64,000 nt of DNA from Symsagittifera roscoffensis (GCF_963678635.1 NC_087062.1:37846518-37910517); one strand, 5' to 3'; shown: positions 46,313-58,876, counted from the first letter of the stretch. Notes: generated by a model from the sequence alone, not told the origin. A program made the numbers and translations.

Positions 46313-49300
46313 GAACAAAAATAAGCGCGTGAGGATAAATTTTTGAAGGATAGTTTTTGAACAGCTAGGTGCGTTAGAATAGCGTCAGAAAGATTTGGAA
46401 TTTTTTTGATTTCAGTGAAAAAAGTAATAATTTTGAATGTACCTGATAGCTGCTTTTCTTTTTGCTGAAATTGATTGTGGAAAATTGCGTCTACACGCTA
46501 GCGCGCATGAAAAAAATTGGAGTTTTTTCTTTTGAACTTGAATAAAATCTGTGTGCAAGCTGCTCAAGCCAATATAAATTAGGCGCAAATTACATGAAAG
46601 AACTATTTTATTTTGCTTTCATACACCAGTTGGAGATAAGCAAACCGCAACTAATATACAAACAGGGAAAGGGGAATTATAGGAATGTATACATTTTCCT
46701 CGTTGCAAATGGAAAAGCGTCGAGATAGCTTGAGTAATAAAGCAAGATACCTATTCAATGCCAACTTCTCTGTGAAAAGCAATTACTTCCAGTCTGCAGG
46801 CTATTCAGGGACGCATTATATTTTCAGGTTACATTTTTGTAGACGCAAGAATGGAGGAAACAATGGTGAATTTGCCTGTACCATGTGGCCTAGAGTTTTT
46901 TTTACGAGACTTGCAAATTAAATTTTCAGCATCAATTTTAGTCACAAACCTAAATTCAACCATATGGATGTTACAGAAATTGAATTTTAAAAGTAAACTC
47001 TAGCGGGAATCAGGCTGAAAGAATTTTTTTTTACTTTTTTCAAGAAATGAAAACTTTTCTTATCTCTAGTAATCACAGTCACAAGTGTTTCTAATTTGAC
47101 CCATGTAAATTAGATAACTCAACTACCCTGCCATTTGATTTCGGGTTTCATGAGCAGAACGCTGTTCTATCTACTTGAGCTGTCGGCAGTAAATCATATC
47201 TCCCTAGATGTCCTTGCCTGCGTCATTTTGTTGCTACAATGCAATAAAACACACGATTAGTGCCTTGGGAACAAAATGGAAAGGGTTTCTAATTTCGCCT
47301 CTCCATAGGGTTTAAAGTATCCTTACAATCAATGCTATCTCAAATTTCTATTCGTCTGATTTTTTTGGTAATGTTTACGTTAAAATCACGATGCATGTGA
47401 TACCCCGTTGAAAGCAAATGGTACTATAGCATGTTGAATATTGTTTCACTAATTTATCCATTGATTCAGTAGCGGGTTTAGGGGTTCCTTTAGGGATTCC
47501 ACCTATTGACCACTCTTTGGTACTATTTTACGTCATCAATATTTGGTCGATCAAACCTCAATTTTTTCAAGCAGGCGCCTTTGGGCCTTTGGCACCCAAA
47601 TACACAAAACATTATGGGGGATTTGGTTGCCTACAAGCTTAATTAAACCTAATTTTTGTCCTTTTCTGGCAAAAATTGCATGAGTTGGAAAAAACTTCTG
47701 GGTAAAATAGGATAGTTATCGTGGTTTTGGAGAGCTTAACACTTCTATTTTTTCTGGCGACAAAAAAGTCGCAAATTATTTTGAACACAAGCCCTCGCCG
47801 TCGATAAAATCTTAGATCTGCGTCTGAATAGGAAACAAAAACATATTTCCAACAAGAGTAACTGGACAAAACTTTTTGCAGTTTTTTGAAATTTTGAAGT
47901 TTTTGATTCCAAAAAGGCGCTTAAAACTCAAAAAAATTAACTTTAATTGATTAAAACAAATATTCATCGGCTTAAAATTAGCAAGTAGTAAGCTATCAAG
48001 CTGCAAGTAGTAAGCTATCAAGCTATTAAAATACGCTATTGTAAGCTTACTCGCTTGCTTTACTAACTCAAATTGAGACTAGAAAGACTTCAAATCAAAG
48101 TTTTTAAAATGGTTTTTCTCGATCCTGGGACAAGTTTTTGGAAGTTTTTAATGTAGTTGAGATCACGACTGAAATTTGTTGTTATGATATATTAAGCGAT
48201 TTATTCCGATGATTTTTTGTGGCATCTGATTTTGCGTGGATTTAAAAAAAACCGAAAACACCGGAAGACAAAGTTCCTCTCCATTTTTCAAAAGGTTGGA
48301 ACAAAAATACAAGCTCCAGTTGTGTATTAAATCAAATCTATAGAAATAGGAAAGTCAAATAATAACCAGTTTTCTTAACACTTAAACACTAATTTTGAAA
48401 AACTCTAAATGCAAAACGACACTGAACGCATCGCAAATGAGCTAACAAAAATTGAATCAAAAGCGCAGAAACTGAAGATCAGCAACCTTATGTACAATAA
48501 TTTACAATTTTGTCAGCCTTGCAACTCATCTTCAAAGGGAAAAAAATATCACAAGGACAAAGCGGACACTCGTACCCTTTGCTAAACAACAGAAAAAATA
48601 GCATGAAAGCTTGCCGAAAAAAAAAGATAAAGCGAACGCAAGGATGAAAAAATGAACAGACAAAAAAGACGACGAGCGTTCAGTTGCTTGTCTCGCGCGA
48701 AGTTCAATTTGAAAAATTGCTTAATTGAAATTGCATTTTTCAATTTTAAAATGAGTGAAATTATGATTTTACAATAACTCCACTCATAAAATGAATAAAT
48801 TGAAACTTAAATGAGGATCTAAATTAAGGTAAATGATTTTTTTAAATAGACATCACTGCTAGCTTCTGAAAAATATCTGAACTAAATCAAAGGCAATCTT
48901 ATTCATGTCCCGCAGAAAAGAGAGGACTACGGTTATAACCTTGAGTTTACAGAAAACGGTTTTAATGGTTTTTGATTCGAAAAAAAAACGCTGGAAAGCT
49001 CAAAAAGCTAACTTCACCCGAGAAAACTAAAAACTTAAAAGTTTAAATTAAGCTTTTCTAAGCAATAAAGATATTTAAAAAAGCTAATGCACGCCTGCTC
49101 ATTCGCTTTGTCTGCTCAAATTCAGACAAAAAACCGAAAATTTTAAACCTGTTTTTCTCGATACTATGACAACTTTTTAATATTTGTTTGGCACCTGATT
49201 TTGCGCGAAAAACTAAAAAGAAAAACTAAAACCCATCCGAATAAAAAGTTTCTCCCATTTTTCACATGGTCGGAACAATTATGCTTTAACAACTTTTTAT

Positions 49301-50218
49301 TTCGTTGGATATGTTATACTTTTTATTCAACCGTAAATAATTGTTTCATCAAGTAGTTCGTAAGAAAGGAATTATGGAATGGTATTAATTAAGTTTGTAT
49401 TGTGAAGCAACATCTTAAACCCGGGATGAGTTGTTATCAAAAATTGTTTTTTTTTGAGCTGGGATTAAAACAGCAAATTCACTATTATGTGCTAATGCTT
49501 TTAAAATTTTATTTACAAAAGTTGCTATTCGCAAGCTTCAAAAGAACTAAATGCTTTTAAACCTTTTCACCAGGACCAAAATCTGTCAATTTTTTTGAAA
49601 AACTCTATTTAGCAAAAAACTATGCGATGCAGGAAAGTTTAAATAAGAAGTTTTCTGGATGTATCAAAATAAAAGCAAAGAGGAGCCGTTTGTCTGATGA
49701 ACAGTAAATGACACATGGTGACAGCTAAAGTTTTTACACCGGTTTTATTAGGTATAAAATAATACATGATGGTGGCAATTAGGATTGTTACACGGTGAGC
49801 ATTGCTGATCAATAAATACAGTGTCACCATTAAAATTTTATACGTGATGGTCATCCTTGTATGACAACTCCCCCCGTCATAGTTCATTTTAGACACAACT
49901 AAAATTTCGAATTTTTCATTCAAAAGAATTAAAAATTGATTACAGACACAACTAGGATGCAAAATTATGCAGGCCTAATACATTTTCACAAATACCACAT
50001 GTCGATTCAAAATTTTCAGGAAAACCAAATTCTTAAGATTTCTCGTACTTTTTTATATTTGTTAATCTTGCAAAGTACCTTTCATATGAAATCATATTTT
50101 TGTGTAAATTGCATTGATTGTAGATATTTTTGCTTTGTGTTTTACAAGCGTTTCAGATATATTGAGTGAATTGTTGTTTTTACTCATTTCGAGAAGACGA
50201 AATTAAAAACCAAAGAAA
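46313..50218. other. Gene-free DNA with family B 5' ends
   Basis: Positions 48110-48305 and 49150-49278 (minus) carry the family B start (TTGTTCC-ACC hairpin, GGAACTTTGTCTTC, CGCAAAATCAG). 49715-49830 is bounded by ATGGTGACA and TGTCACCAT. The frame at 49639-49962 (-) overlaps this and has no family features. No gene supported. Confidence 0.5.
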
Positions 50219-50746
50219 AACAGGTCTGCTCGTATCAGGGCGAAGCCCCGAATGTCCGACTGCCTTTCAAGGTTTATGGAGCAGTAGTAGCATAAAAAAT
50301 TAAATGTAATAAAATGAAATTTAAAAAAAAAATTTCTAAAATTTGAAATTTTTTATGAAATCATCACCCCACACGCCATATAAAGTACACAAGAATAGAT
50401 TTCGCTCATTGTAACAAATCAATTATGGCAAATAAGCTTCTTTCAACCCATTTGGAACAATTTCTAAGACGGATTAGCTCTCCGCTTACGCGTTAATAGC
50501 GCGAAATGTATCGCGCGTTAATTGTTCCAAATTGGCCAAAATCTCAATCTTTAAACCCCCATAAATTTACAAAAAATGATCACAGGTGAAATATCTGTTC
50601 AACTTTAAGCTCAAGACAACAATAGCTTTCTAATGATAAAATTTTTTTTTTTCAAAAATGGCTAGTTAAAAAGTCGAAATTTGTCTGAAGAAAAAAACCC
50701 AACCCGAGCACAAATATTCCGTTATTTTCGTATCGAAAGTCGGAAC
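50219..50746 (-). repeat. Family A element, copy 9
   Basis: 528 bp in reverse orientation. Complete 3' tail (AACAGGTCTGC on the plus strand) and complete 5' start TCGTATCGAAAGTCGGAAC. It lies inside the segment duplicated at 55229-55937. Confidence 0.85.
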
Positions 50747-51073
50747 AAAACCCACTTCGCTATGTTTTTTTTCCGTAAAATAATTTTTAAAACCAACCGT
50801 ATAATAAATTTGTTATAATGATGATTTTATGAGATTCAAAATGAGACGATATAAATCATTCAGACAAGGTGAATTCGAAATTTCTGAATGCACAACACAA
50901 ATTTTGATTTCAAATTATGAAACAAATCAAAAAAACAAACTTTTCTTCAAAATTTTTCTATACGGCTCTGTTGTATGTCGTTTCATTTTGTCTCAGCACT
51001 CATGTAAAAGTGAACGGCCTGTACATAATCATTATTTTCGATCTAGTAGCTGCATGAAGACATTTTTTTTAAT
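50360..51073 (+). repeat. Duplicated segment, copy 1 (partner 55229-55937)
   Basis: Both copies contain most of a family A element and the following 330 bp of unique sequence (AACCAACCGTATAATAAATT, TATACGGCTCTGTTGTATGT, TTCGATCTAGTAGCTGCA). Since the flank matches as well as the element, this is one duplication, not two insertions. Similarity ends at about 51073. Confidence 0.85.
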
Positions 51074-53267
51074 TGTTCAGCTAGTGAAAATGGTTTAGTA
51101 ATGAACGTTGCCTATAATCATTCAGAAGTGGTATTATGGACAGCAAAGTTTATTAGTTCAGTTTTAAAATGAAGTATTTTTTTTTGCACGTACAGCATGT
51201 GTTACTATCCAACTTTACGTCTCAAAAGTTTTTCTCGTTTTGGTACCACTTTGATCTTGAAGATTTAGAATTTCAGTTGCGCAATGATTTTGCTTGAAAA
51301 TGTTTCCCAGAAGTTTCGCTCAATTGTTAGCTACACTTTGTTTGCAATAGTTTCCTTTTAAATATACTATATTTTCAAAAAGATGTCTTGAAGTTTTCAC
51401 TGAATGCGTAATTTTCCAGACGACTTGCGTCTAATTTCTTAAAGGTTTCCAAAATCAGAAGTTTCCCTTTGACCAAGAACCATTGATCTGAGTTACCTGT
51501 CTTGCAGATAAGAGTCCTGTTTGAAAATATTTCGATCTATATTGTTTGAGAATTTTAAAATGCCAGTTTCCATTGCCAGCAGAAACTTCAGTTGATGCAA
51601 GTGCGCAAAAAAGACTGACTATCTGAAGGCATCTTTTGATTGCAATTCGACATGATGCCAACGTTTCCCTGAAAAAAAAAATTGGTTTTAAAAATGATTC
51701 ATCTTTCAAAATCCAGTCGATCGCTATAGAAACTTCAACTGTCGGTTGGCAACTTTTAGATGTCAATTAAAAATTAAGAACCAGAAATAAACTTACTCAA
51801 ATTTTCAAATTCAAACAGATTTTGAACAAATAGTAACTTTGGCTCCAAAAAAGTTAAAATTTGGTGGTGAAATTTTTTTTCAAAACTCAGCGAAAGCTCA
51901 TGAAATGCGGTGCAAATGGAAATCAGAATTCTGGGTTAGTAATATGGGTTAGTATTTTTTTTTGGTCCTGAATGGCGGGTTGATAATTGGTTACTTTCAA
52001 ATCAAAATACAAACGAAGAAGATAATTTCGTATGATTTTGTATTACAGTGTTGGATTCATAGTTTTTTTTATCTGTTTCATTACAAAAATCTAACCGTGT
52101 TTATTTTAATTAGTTTCATCATTGTTTTTTTACTGTTTTCTCGCAATCCTAAAAGACTTAGACAAACAAATCATCATGATAACTTTGTTTATATATTCAG
52201 TCTTATTTGCAAAGTAGACCAAGTTCTGCTTCGCCTCTGTTGCAATTGTCTACAAAGAAACGCTTGTTGAAATCAAATTTTTAAATCAAAGATGCATCAG
52301 TTTTCGATTTTTATAGCCATTGTTTATTTTATTCACAAACAGTTTATTCTTAATTAAGTGTTCCTGTCCTGAGTCTCTCGCGCGCGTGTTGATTTTGGGC
52401 CTTTCTTTTTATCTACGCAAATTCTAGCCTGAGAAAATGATGGACCTTGCCTATTTAGTCTATGAACTCTGTTATCAATTCAGGCTTATTACCATTTGTA
52501 CCACACTCCCGCAAAAAGGGTCTGAAAATTTCCAAACTTGATAAGAAACTTGAATTAGTTTGGCGAAGGTCATTGCTAGGTTATGAGGTCTGAGAAATTT
52601 CAACGCAGTAAATATCTTTGGCAATTATGCAAACGCCTTGACAGGCGGGAGAAACTACACTTAAATTGTGGCAAATAAAGTTGGAAATTGAATATATTTA
52701 CATGTGCTTTTGATAACGGCGGATAATTGCTTCATCCGGCTTCCTGTGTTGGATTTCATGATACACCAATAATGTACACTAAACGTTGGTCAAAAATTGC
52801 TGTACAGAAATAAAACATCGAAAAGCACTACCTATGTCAGCACAAACAGCGACCGGTTTTCATAACTTTGCAATGGCAAAGAGAAAGGCACGAATCCCCA
52901 GCAGCCATGAAACACTAGTAGAACTCGTCATCCAGGATGGAAAAATAGTATCATCTTGAAAAGCCACGAAGGTTTGATTGAAGGCATACTGGAATGGAAA
53001 ACAAAAAATGGACTACTTGTAGCTGATTCACTGATAAGTGAAAGCTAGGGAAAATTTTTTATCAAAGGTACGAAAGAAACAAAATGAAGCTTTTAAGATA
53101 AACCAGCTCAAAACTGCTCAGTACGCCAATACCAGAAGTCAGTATCAAGTGAACGAATTCTTTAGTAGCAAGGGTTGACTGCAACACCAAAGACCTCTCA
53201 GTTATACAAACACCCTACGCTGGATGGTACAAATTCGCCATGAAAAGAAAAAAAGAAAATTTAGACA
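51074..53267. other. Gene-free DNA before the decayed retroelement
   Basis: Frames at 51455-51766 (-) and 51962-52270 (+) have no recognisable features. From about 52840 the base composition shifts toward A-rich, possibly earlier parts of the decayed element, but no protease or gag motif is readable. Confidence 0.45.
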
Positions 53268-54290
53268 ATGTTTGATGAAAGTAACCACATCTTTTCACGC
53301 AGCTCGGCGGGCTCAGAGTTTCTGGGTATAAGCAAACACACAATCAAATCAAACGCTGATGCGAAACATATCGGTGGGCAAAGAGAATTGTATTCTTTGA
53401 AAAGCAGAATGGCCTGGAAAGATTGTAGAAGATTTGAGAAAAAAGCTCATTGAACCAACTTGCTCGCATTGGGTAGCCACAATCAAACTTGCAAAGGAAA
53501 AAGATTGTAGAAGATTGAGAAAAACCTAGTTGAACCAACTTGCTCGCATTGGGTCGCCACAATCAATTTTGCTAAGAAAAAAGACCAATTCTACAGAGAA
53601 AAAACTGATTATAGAGGGCTAAAGAGTCATGTTATCAAATTCAAGCTAGCTCCTACCAAGGAAAATTGATGTCATTGACTCATTGGACGGCAACATCTTC
53701 TTCTTCAGCATTGAGTTAACTTCGGGGTATTTTCAAGTAGATCAAGAGTCACAAAATTTCACAGCCTTCATAGCGCCGATGGGACTCTATAAGTAGAAAA
53801 AGCTACGATTGGTCTCGTTTTAGCGCCAGGAGAAGTTCAAAACTTAACAGAGCATCAATCGAAATTATGTTGATGTACCTATACGATGTTATGAGTTTTT
53901 AGAATCTTTATTTGAGAAAGCTTTTTGGTAGAACACTTGACTTGAGAAGTTGGATTTGATTTGAAGTCAACTGAAGACGTCTGAGTTTAAAAAAAAGGGA
54001 ACGAATCCCAGATTATTTAGAAAAAATTTGTTTTTGGAAAATATTGTGCCAAACAGCGGCGTCGAATTTGATCCAGAAAAAAAAACAAATGCAGTGAAGC
54101 ACATGAAAGATTCGCCCATCATCAAAAAAACTGAGGGCGATATTAGAACAAGTTTGATTTTACCAAAAGTTTACTGAAGGGATTGAGAAGTCAGTTGCCA
54201 CAACTTTAAAAATATTTAATTCAGATTAAGAAAATATGACGCTTCCAAAACAGCATTGAAGGAGCTGGAAGAAAAACTCGAGTCATAAAG
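53268..54290 (+). pseudogene. Decayed Ty3/Gypsy reverse transcriptase
   Basis: Several frames in order show the Ty3/Gypsy RT pattern: KHTIKSNADAKHI (H-x-I-x-T region), LIEPTCSHWVATIKLAKEKD (the GII.PS.SPW..P..LV.KKD block), KIDVIDSLDGN then FFFSIELTSGYFQV and FTAFIAPMGLYK (the FS.LDL.SGY and KTAF...G.Y blocks). MYLYDVMSF at about 53873 sits where YLDDV normally is, and GVEFDPEK-x2-AVKHMKDSP follows. ALKELEEKL near 54255 fits the start of the RNase H region. Many stops and shifts make it non-functional. An 82-bp direct repeat (about 53422-53503 and 53504-53584) duplicates the SHWVATI block. Confidence 0.75.
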
Positions 54291-55228
54291 ATAAAAATTT
54301 TTGAACAACGCACGATTTCTAATTGGGGGAGGAACCATATTGACACGTGGATCGAGTTAAAACTACATGGTTTTGGATCGACTTAAAACACGTGGATCGA
54401 GATTGAAAGGGCAAAAAATAACTTCACCATGAAGATCGAACAATAAGCAATTGTACATTTCAAGCACTTCTTCCTGAACTACCTAGAGCGACAAAAAAAA
54501 TTACGACTACGGTTAACAGAGCTTTAACACGGCTTTTTCGCTTCAAGGAGCCAGAGATTATTATAGCTAGATGGTTAAAAAAACTGGGGTAGTTCCCATT
54601 TGATATCAAGCGTGACGCTGGATAGAAAATTCCATAAGTAAACTGCTTATCAAGGGATCTCTGAAACACTAATGAGGTGAAACACTAATTAGGGAAAACA
54701 ACAGAGAATTTGAGCAGCTTCTGGGAACAAGCACTAAAACCTCTTGTTTTGGAATGATCAACGACCTAACGTAATTCAAAAGAAATAAACGCGGTAAAGT
54801 TATAGAAACGCAATAGCGAGAGAATAGAGTGAAAGCAAATGAGTGGCCCCCTAAAATATCTTTAGAAATTTTAGATCACTTTCGCAAATTTCCAAATTGA
54901 ATCGACTTGCTAAAAAGATACAAACCTAATGGACAAAAATGACAGAAAGAGACAACAGTATCTAATCGAGGTAATACCTGCTTTCCTACACACGCCTTGT
55001 GAAGTTCTGTGTACGAAAAAACTTATCAATGTCTCAAGAATTTACTCCGGAATCGGTAGGACTAATTTATTTCCTTCTATGTGGAGACCAATTCTCAATG
55101 TTGTACAAGGCAGAACCATGAAAAATCGAAGATGCGAAGACATTAGCAAGCTTCATAACAGAGATTCCCAAAAGCTTGAGTTCCGAACAGGAAGTTGGTT
55201 GAACTATTGCAACATCATATCATCATCA
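54291..55228 (+). pseudogene. Probable further remains of the same decayed retroelement
   Basis: Same A-rich composition and short frames as the RT remnant, with repeated CACGTGGATCGAG phrases at about 54343-54396. No integrase motif can be read. It ends abruptly at 55228 where the duplicated family A segment begins. Confidence 0.4.
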
Positions 55229-55937
55229 GGTAAATCATCACCCCACACGCCATATAAAGTGCGAAAAGAAATATTTCGCTATTTGTAATAAATCAATTAT
55301 GGCAAATAACTATCTTTCAACCCATTCAGAACAATTTCTTAGACGGCTTAACTCTCCGCTTACGCGTTAATAGCGCGGAATGTATCGCGCGTTAATTGTC
55401 CCAAATTGGCCAAAATCTCAGGTTTAAACCCCCATAACTTTACGAAAAAAGATCACAGGTGAAATGTCTGTTCAAATTTGAGCTCAGTACAACAATACTT
55501 TTTGAGTGATATAAAATAATTCCGTCAAAAATTGCCAAGTTAAAAAGTCGAAATATGTCTGAAAAAAACCCACCCCGAGCACAAATATTCCGTTATTTTC
55601 GTATCGAAAGTCGGAACAAAAACCACTTCGCTATTATTTTATATCCGTAAAATAATTTTTAAAACCAACCGTATAATAAATTTGTTATAATGATGAAATT
55701 ATGAGTTTCAAAAAGAGACGATATAAATTATTCAGACAAGGTGAATTCAAAATTTCTGAATGCACTACACAAATTTTGATTTTAAATTATGAAACAACTC
55801 AATTAAAACAAATTGTTCGTCAAACTTTTTCTATACGGCTCTGTTGTATGTCGTTTCATATTGTCTCATCACTCATGTAAAAGTAAACGACCTGTTCATA
55901 ATCATTACTTTCGATCTAGTAGCTGCAAGAAGACAAT
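55229..55937 (+). repeat. Duplicated segment, copy 2 (partner 50360-51073)
   Basis: Includes a family A element in reverse orientation (55229-55617) lacking its last ~140 bp, then the same 320-bp flank as copy 1. Similarity stops at about 55937 (AGAAGACAATTTT), where the GC-rich retroelement starts. Confidence 0.85.
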
Positions 55938-57500
55938 TTTCCCCTGAATGTCGATACGCTGTCACAAGGGGATCTGGGAAGGCATACGTCACGGCTGGCC
56001 CATAGATGCAGGTCACCACCTCCCCCAGCCCTCTGATTTTTTACAAGAGGTCCTATCTCATCGCTAGACACAAGTCGGTTAGGAGGGGTTTGCCTCCTAT
56101 TGCCTCCCTCATCTATTCTCTAGTCTTCGGATTTCTTTCCTCGCCTGTCAAGTACCGGTTCTGCATCAAGAGGTATTCCACCAGCAGTGGTCTTTAGTTT
56201 GATCTCTCTCCAATGCATCCTTGAATCTATTTTCTACGGGAAGGCTTTTTTATCACCTGGGATGCCGACTGACAGGGATGAGGGTGTTACTGGGTCCGTT
56301 GCCTTGTATTGAGCAAGGGGTACATATAGGGTCCCTGCCGCGTCCAATTTTTTCCCTCCTGTCGCAACTCCACCTACTCCAACTCATAAGGCGCTAGATG
56401 TTTTCTCGCGCTTGAGTAGTCCATGACGCATGCGTCAAGATTAAAAGATCCAGAGTTAACAGTTCTTAACTTCAGGGGCCAGCTGCGTTGCAGAAGGGGG
56501 GAACGAGAGGGTCCCATTGAAGCCTGGAACTTGAATCTAATGGCCAGAAACACGAGAGAGGTCATGAGGGTTCCAGCGTGGACGAAAAATTTTGAGTTCA
56601 TGAAAAAGGAGCTAGAGACGATACTTGAGCGGGACGTGCTACCCGCCGTGATTCCCGAGTTCCCGACAGTGAGACGGATAACTTTGGGACTGAATAGCCC
56701 GATGGTAGTCCCGTCGATACATGGGCGAGAGGCAGTGGAAGGGCACGAGAAAGCATCTACTTTTGTAGGAATAAGTCTCCATACTTGCGTGGGCCTTTCT
56801 CGCCAACAATGGCTCGCCATATTTCACCAATCGTTGAAACGCCGTCAAGTTTCCATGCGTCCAGAGTACCAGCGTCAAGTATCCATCGATTTGGAGGGTC
56901 TTCACATCTCTGCTGAACATGTATGGCCGGCCCATGTTGAACAAGTACCTAGGGTATACCAGATACAAGGCCAGTATGAGGTTGATGGGCATAATCAAGA
57001 GATCCTGTACAAACGCCTCGAAGATGGTGTTCCCCGCATAAAACACCTTATCCATGTATTTTTTTCTCAGCATGGACTCACGAATCTCAAGGTTTCATAT
57101 GTTTTCCTGGTCCCCAGCTCACCCTTTGCATGCTCACTCCAGAATCCGCCGATAGTGACCTCGTTGGCTGACGTGACAAATCTGCCTGCCGTCATTTCTC
57201 TCTTCTCCGCGATCTCAAGCTGTTCCTCCAGAAACTCCCAGATTTGTTTAACCAGGGGAGGAGCGGTCTCCCTCGTCTTGTCCGTCACATTCTCCAGTCT
57301 GAGTGTTAGGAAAGGCCACCTCCCTCTCTCTTGCGTCAAACGATATCCCTTCGATTCCAGCTGCTTCTCGGCAGCCGCTAAGTTCTTGCGTTTGTTGTTC
57401 AGTCCTCTCACGCTGCTGGTAGAGCTCGTTTTTGTTAAATTCATGCTCCGAAACCACAGACTGGCTGTCAGATGAGCTACCGCTGGATGGTCGTCCCACA
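55938..57500 (-). pseudogene. Retroelement ORF, C-terminal domain of unknown function (broken)
   Basis: Continues the reading frame from the second SGNH-like domain through several frameshifts. Readable blocks: KRKNLAAAEKQLESKGYRLT, PPLVKQIWEFLEEQLEIAEK, SANEVTIGGFWSEH (to 57067); YLVYPRYLFNMGRPY, LQIDGYLTLVLWTHGNLTAF and YGEPLLARKAHASMETYSYK (57073-56639); then patches such as VEYLLMQNRYLTGEERNP and TCIYGPAVTYAFPDPLVTAY up to the junction. No known domain recognised. Coding runs to the last base, so the element is truncated here, not at a natural end. Confidence 0.6.
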
Positions 57501-58140
57501 CCTCCGGATTGAACTTCAACTGCCGGGCAAGATTCAACACCTCAAGACAAAGGACCTTGTCCAACAAAATCAAGATGTCCGCGAGCTCGTAAAAGCCCCT
57601 CATAGTATGGGTCACATCCGCCCATGCTGCCGCCACTTCCGACTTCAGAAGCCTCAAATTTACCGGCTCTAGCTCACGATTTGGTGCTGCCTGCAACATT
57701 CGCCATCCATTGCCCTCTGCTATCAAAATCAACATAGCATACACGAACTGCAGAGGTGGTGGCATGTGTGCGTAGCCTGGCAATGATGCAAACACCACCT
57801 TCGTTTTCGATGCCAATCTGGAAGCTACCAATTCCTGTACTTCGTTCATCGTTGCAAAGAGCGTCTGGATCGCCTACCAGATTTTCTTTGGTGTAAGGTT
57901 CCCCACTCCTCAAGTAGTCCTGCTGCGTGTAGGTGTTCGTTCATCCCCGCGAATAGCAACAGCTCTGGCTCACACTCTGTCTCTGATTTTATCGCTACAA
58001 TCAGAGTCAACATCTGATTTAGCTCCGCGCCTGGTAATAGATATACCAGCGTTTCCGGGTCTGAGGAGACGTTCCCTCGAAGTCCGATCCCGCCACGATG
58101 ATGGCTTTCGCTGCTCCAGGATCTGATCGATCATAAACCG
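57500..58140 (-). pseudogene. Retroelement ORF, second SGNH-like domain (broken)
   Basis: Three frames together show an SGNH-fold order. A strand ending IIVAGSDFEG is in the block I place (58100-58076; Ser present but the usual G-D-S is G-S-D). LLLFAGMNEHL at about 57962-57930 matches block III (GxND as GMNE). KVVFASLPGY is a core strand, and AWADVTHTMRGFYELADILI has the block V D-x-x-H (Asp78 and His81 of the frame starting at 57849). One frameshift lies between block III and the strand after it. The altered Ser and Asn neighbourhoods could mean a non-catalytic relative or decay. Confidence 0.6.
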
Positions 58141-58876
58141 CCAATTTCTTTGCCAGCTGCGAGGTTCCATTCGATCTCCCCTACCTTGGATCTTCGACCA
58201 GCTTCGGACCCATGTATGCAGTGTCAGGAATCCCCACACTTTTTGGCTCCCGAGGCTTCTCTACTGCCCTCAGCTGCGCGGCATCGCCACTCTGATTCTG
58301 GCTATGCTGGTCCTATGCTTGTGAGGCTCCACTATGAGGCCTGGACTCCCCAGATTCTTGAGGACCCTGTAATTGACTGGCCTCATTATAGATTTTTTGG
58401 GAATCCCCGTCAAATCCGCAGCCTCCAGTGCCTTGACTCGAGAAAAGTGCGCCTCATGGTCCTTCAGCCAATCCATACAAAAATGATCGGTCAAGTCCTC
58501 GTGTGACAGACTCTTGACTCCCACGACATCAGCTAACTCTTGTCTACAGGCTAGATTCTCGAGATCCAGATCTTTCACCCGCTCCAGGTACCGGGCCCTG
58601 CTAGTTTCTCCCGGACCTTCCGTCTTCTTCCTGTTGTCCACCAACACTACTGATGACACTAGTGAGCTCTGGGGCGTGGAAGATAGGCGTCGAGTCCGGC
58701 TGCCTGCTCCTACTACTCCTCGAGCTTTCTCTAGATTCGAAGCTTCCTCCCAAGCGATCCGCGACTGGCCTAGCCGTGAAGAAGTAACGCCTCGGCGGAG
58801 GACCAAAATAAAATTGTGCAGTCTTCATCAGATCTGACTCTAGAAGATAAATTAGTCTCTGAAAGACACCATTCAG
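58141..58876 (-). pseudogene. Retroelement ORF, linker between the two SGNH domains
   Basis: After the TGA that closes the first SGNH frame, the same frame reads on through FGPPPRRYFFTARPVADRL and a Ser/Arg-rich stretch. A second frame (58806-58270) carries ARYLERVKDLDLENLACRQE, HEDLTDHFCMDWLKDHEAHF and IMRPVNYRVLKNLG. The switches suggest one ancestral reading frame now broken. Domain unknown. Confidence 0.5.

Noticed and set aside
49639-49962. 107-codon ORF on the minus strand with hydrophobic segments
   Set aside because: No family motif or splice context; it overlaps a short inverted-repeat unit (49715-49830), and hydrophobic runs are expected from AT-rich DNA.
56423-57475. 350-codon open frame on the plus strand
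   Set aside because: It is antisense to the retroelement reading frame. The minus strand shows coherent blocks (KQIWEFLEEQ, YPRYLFNMG) continuing on both sides, while the plus translation becomes Ser/Leu-rich and resembles nothing.
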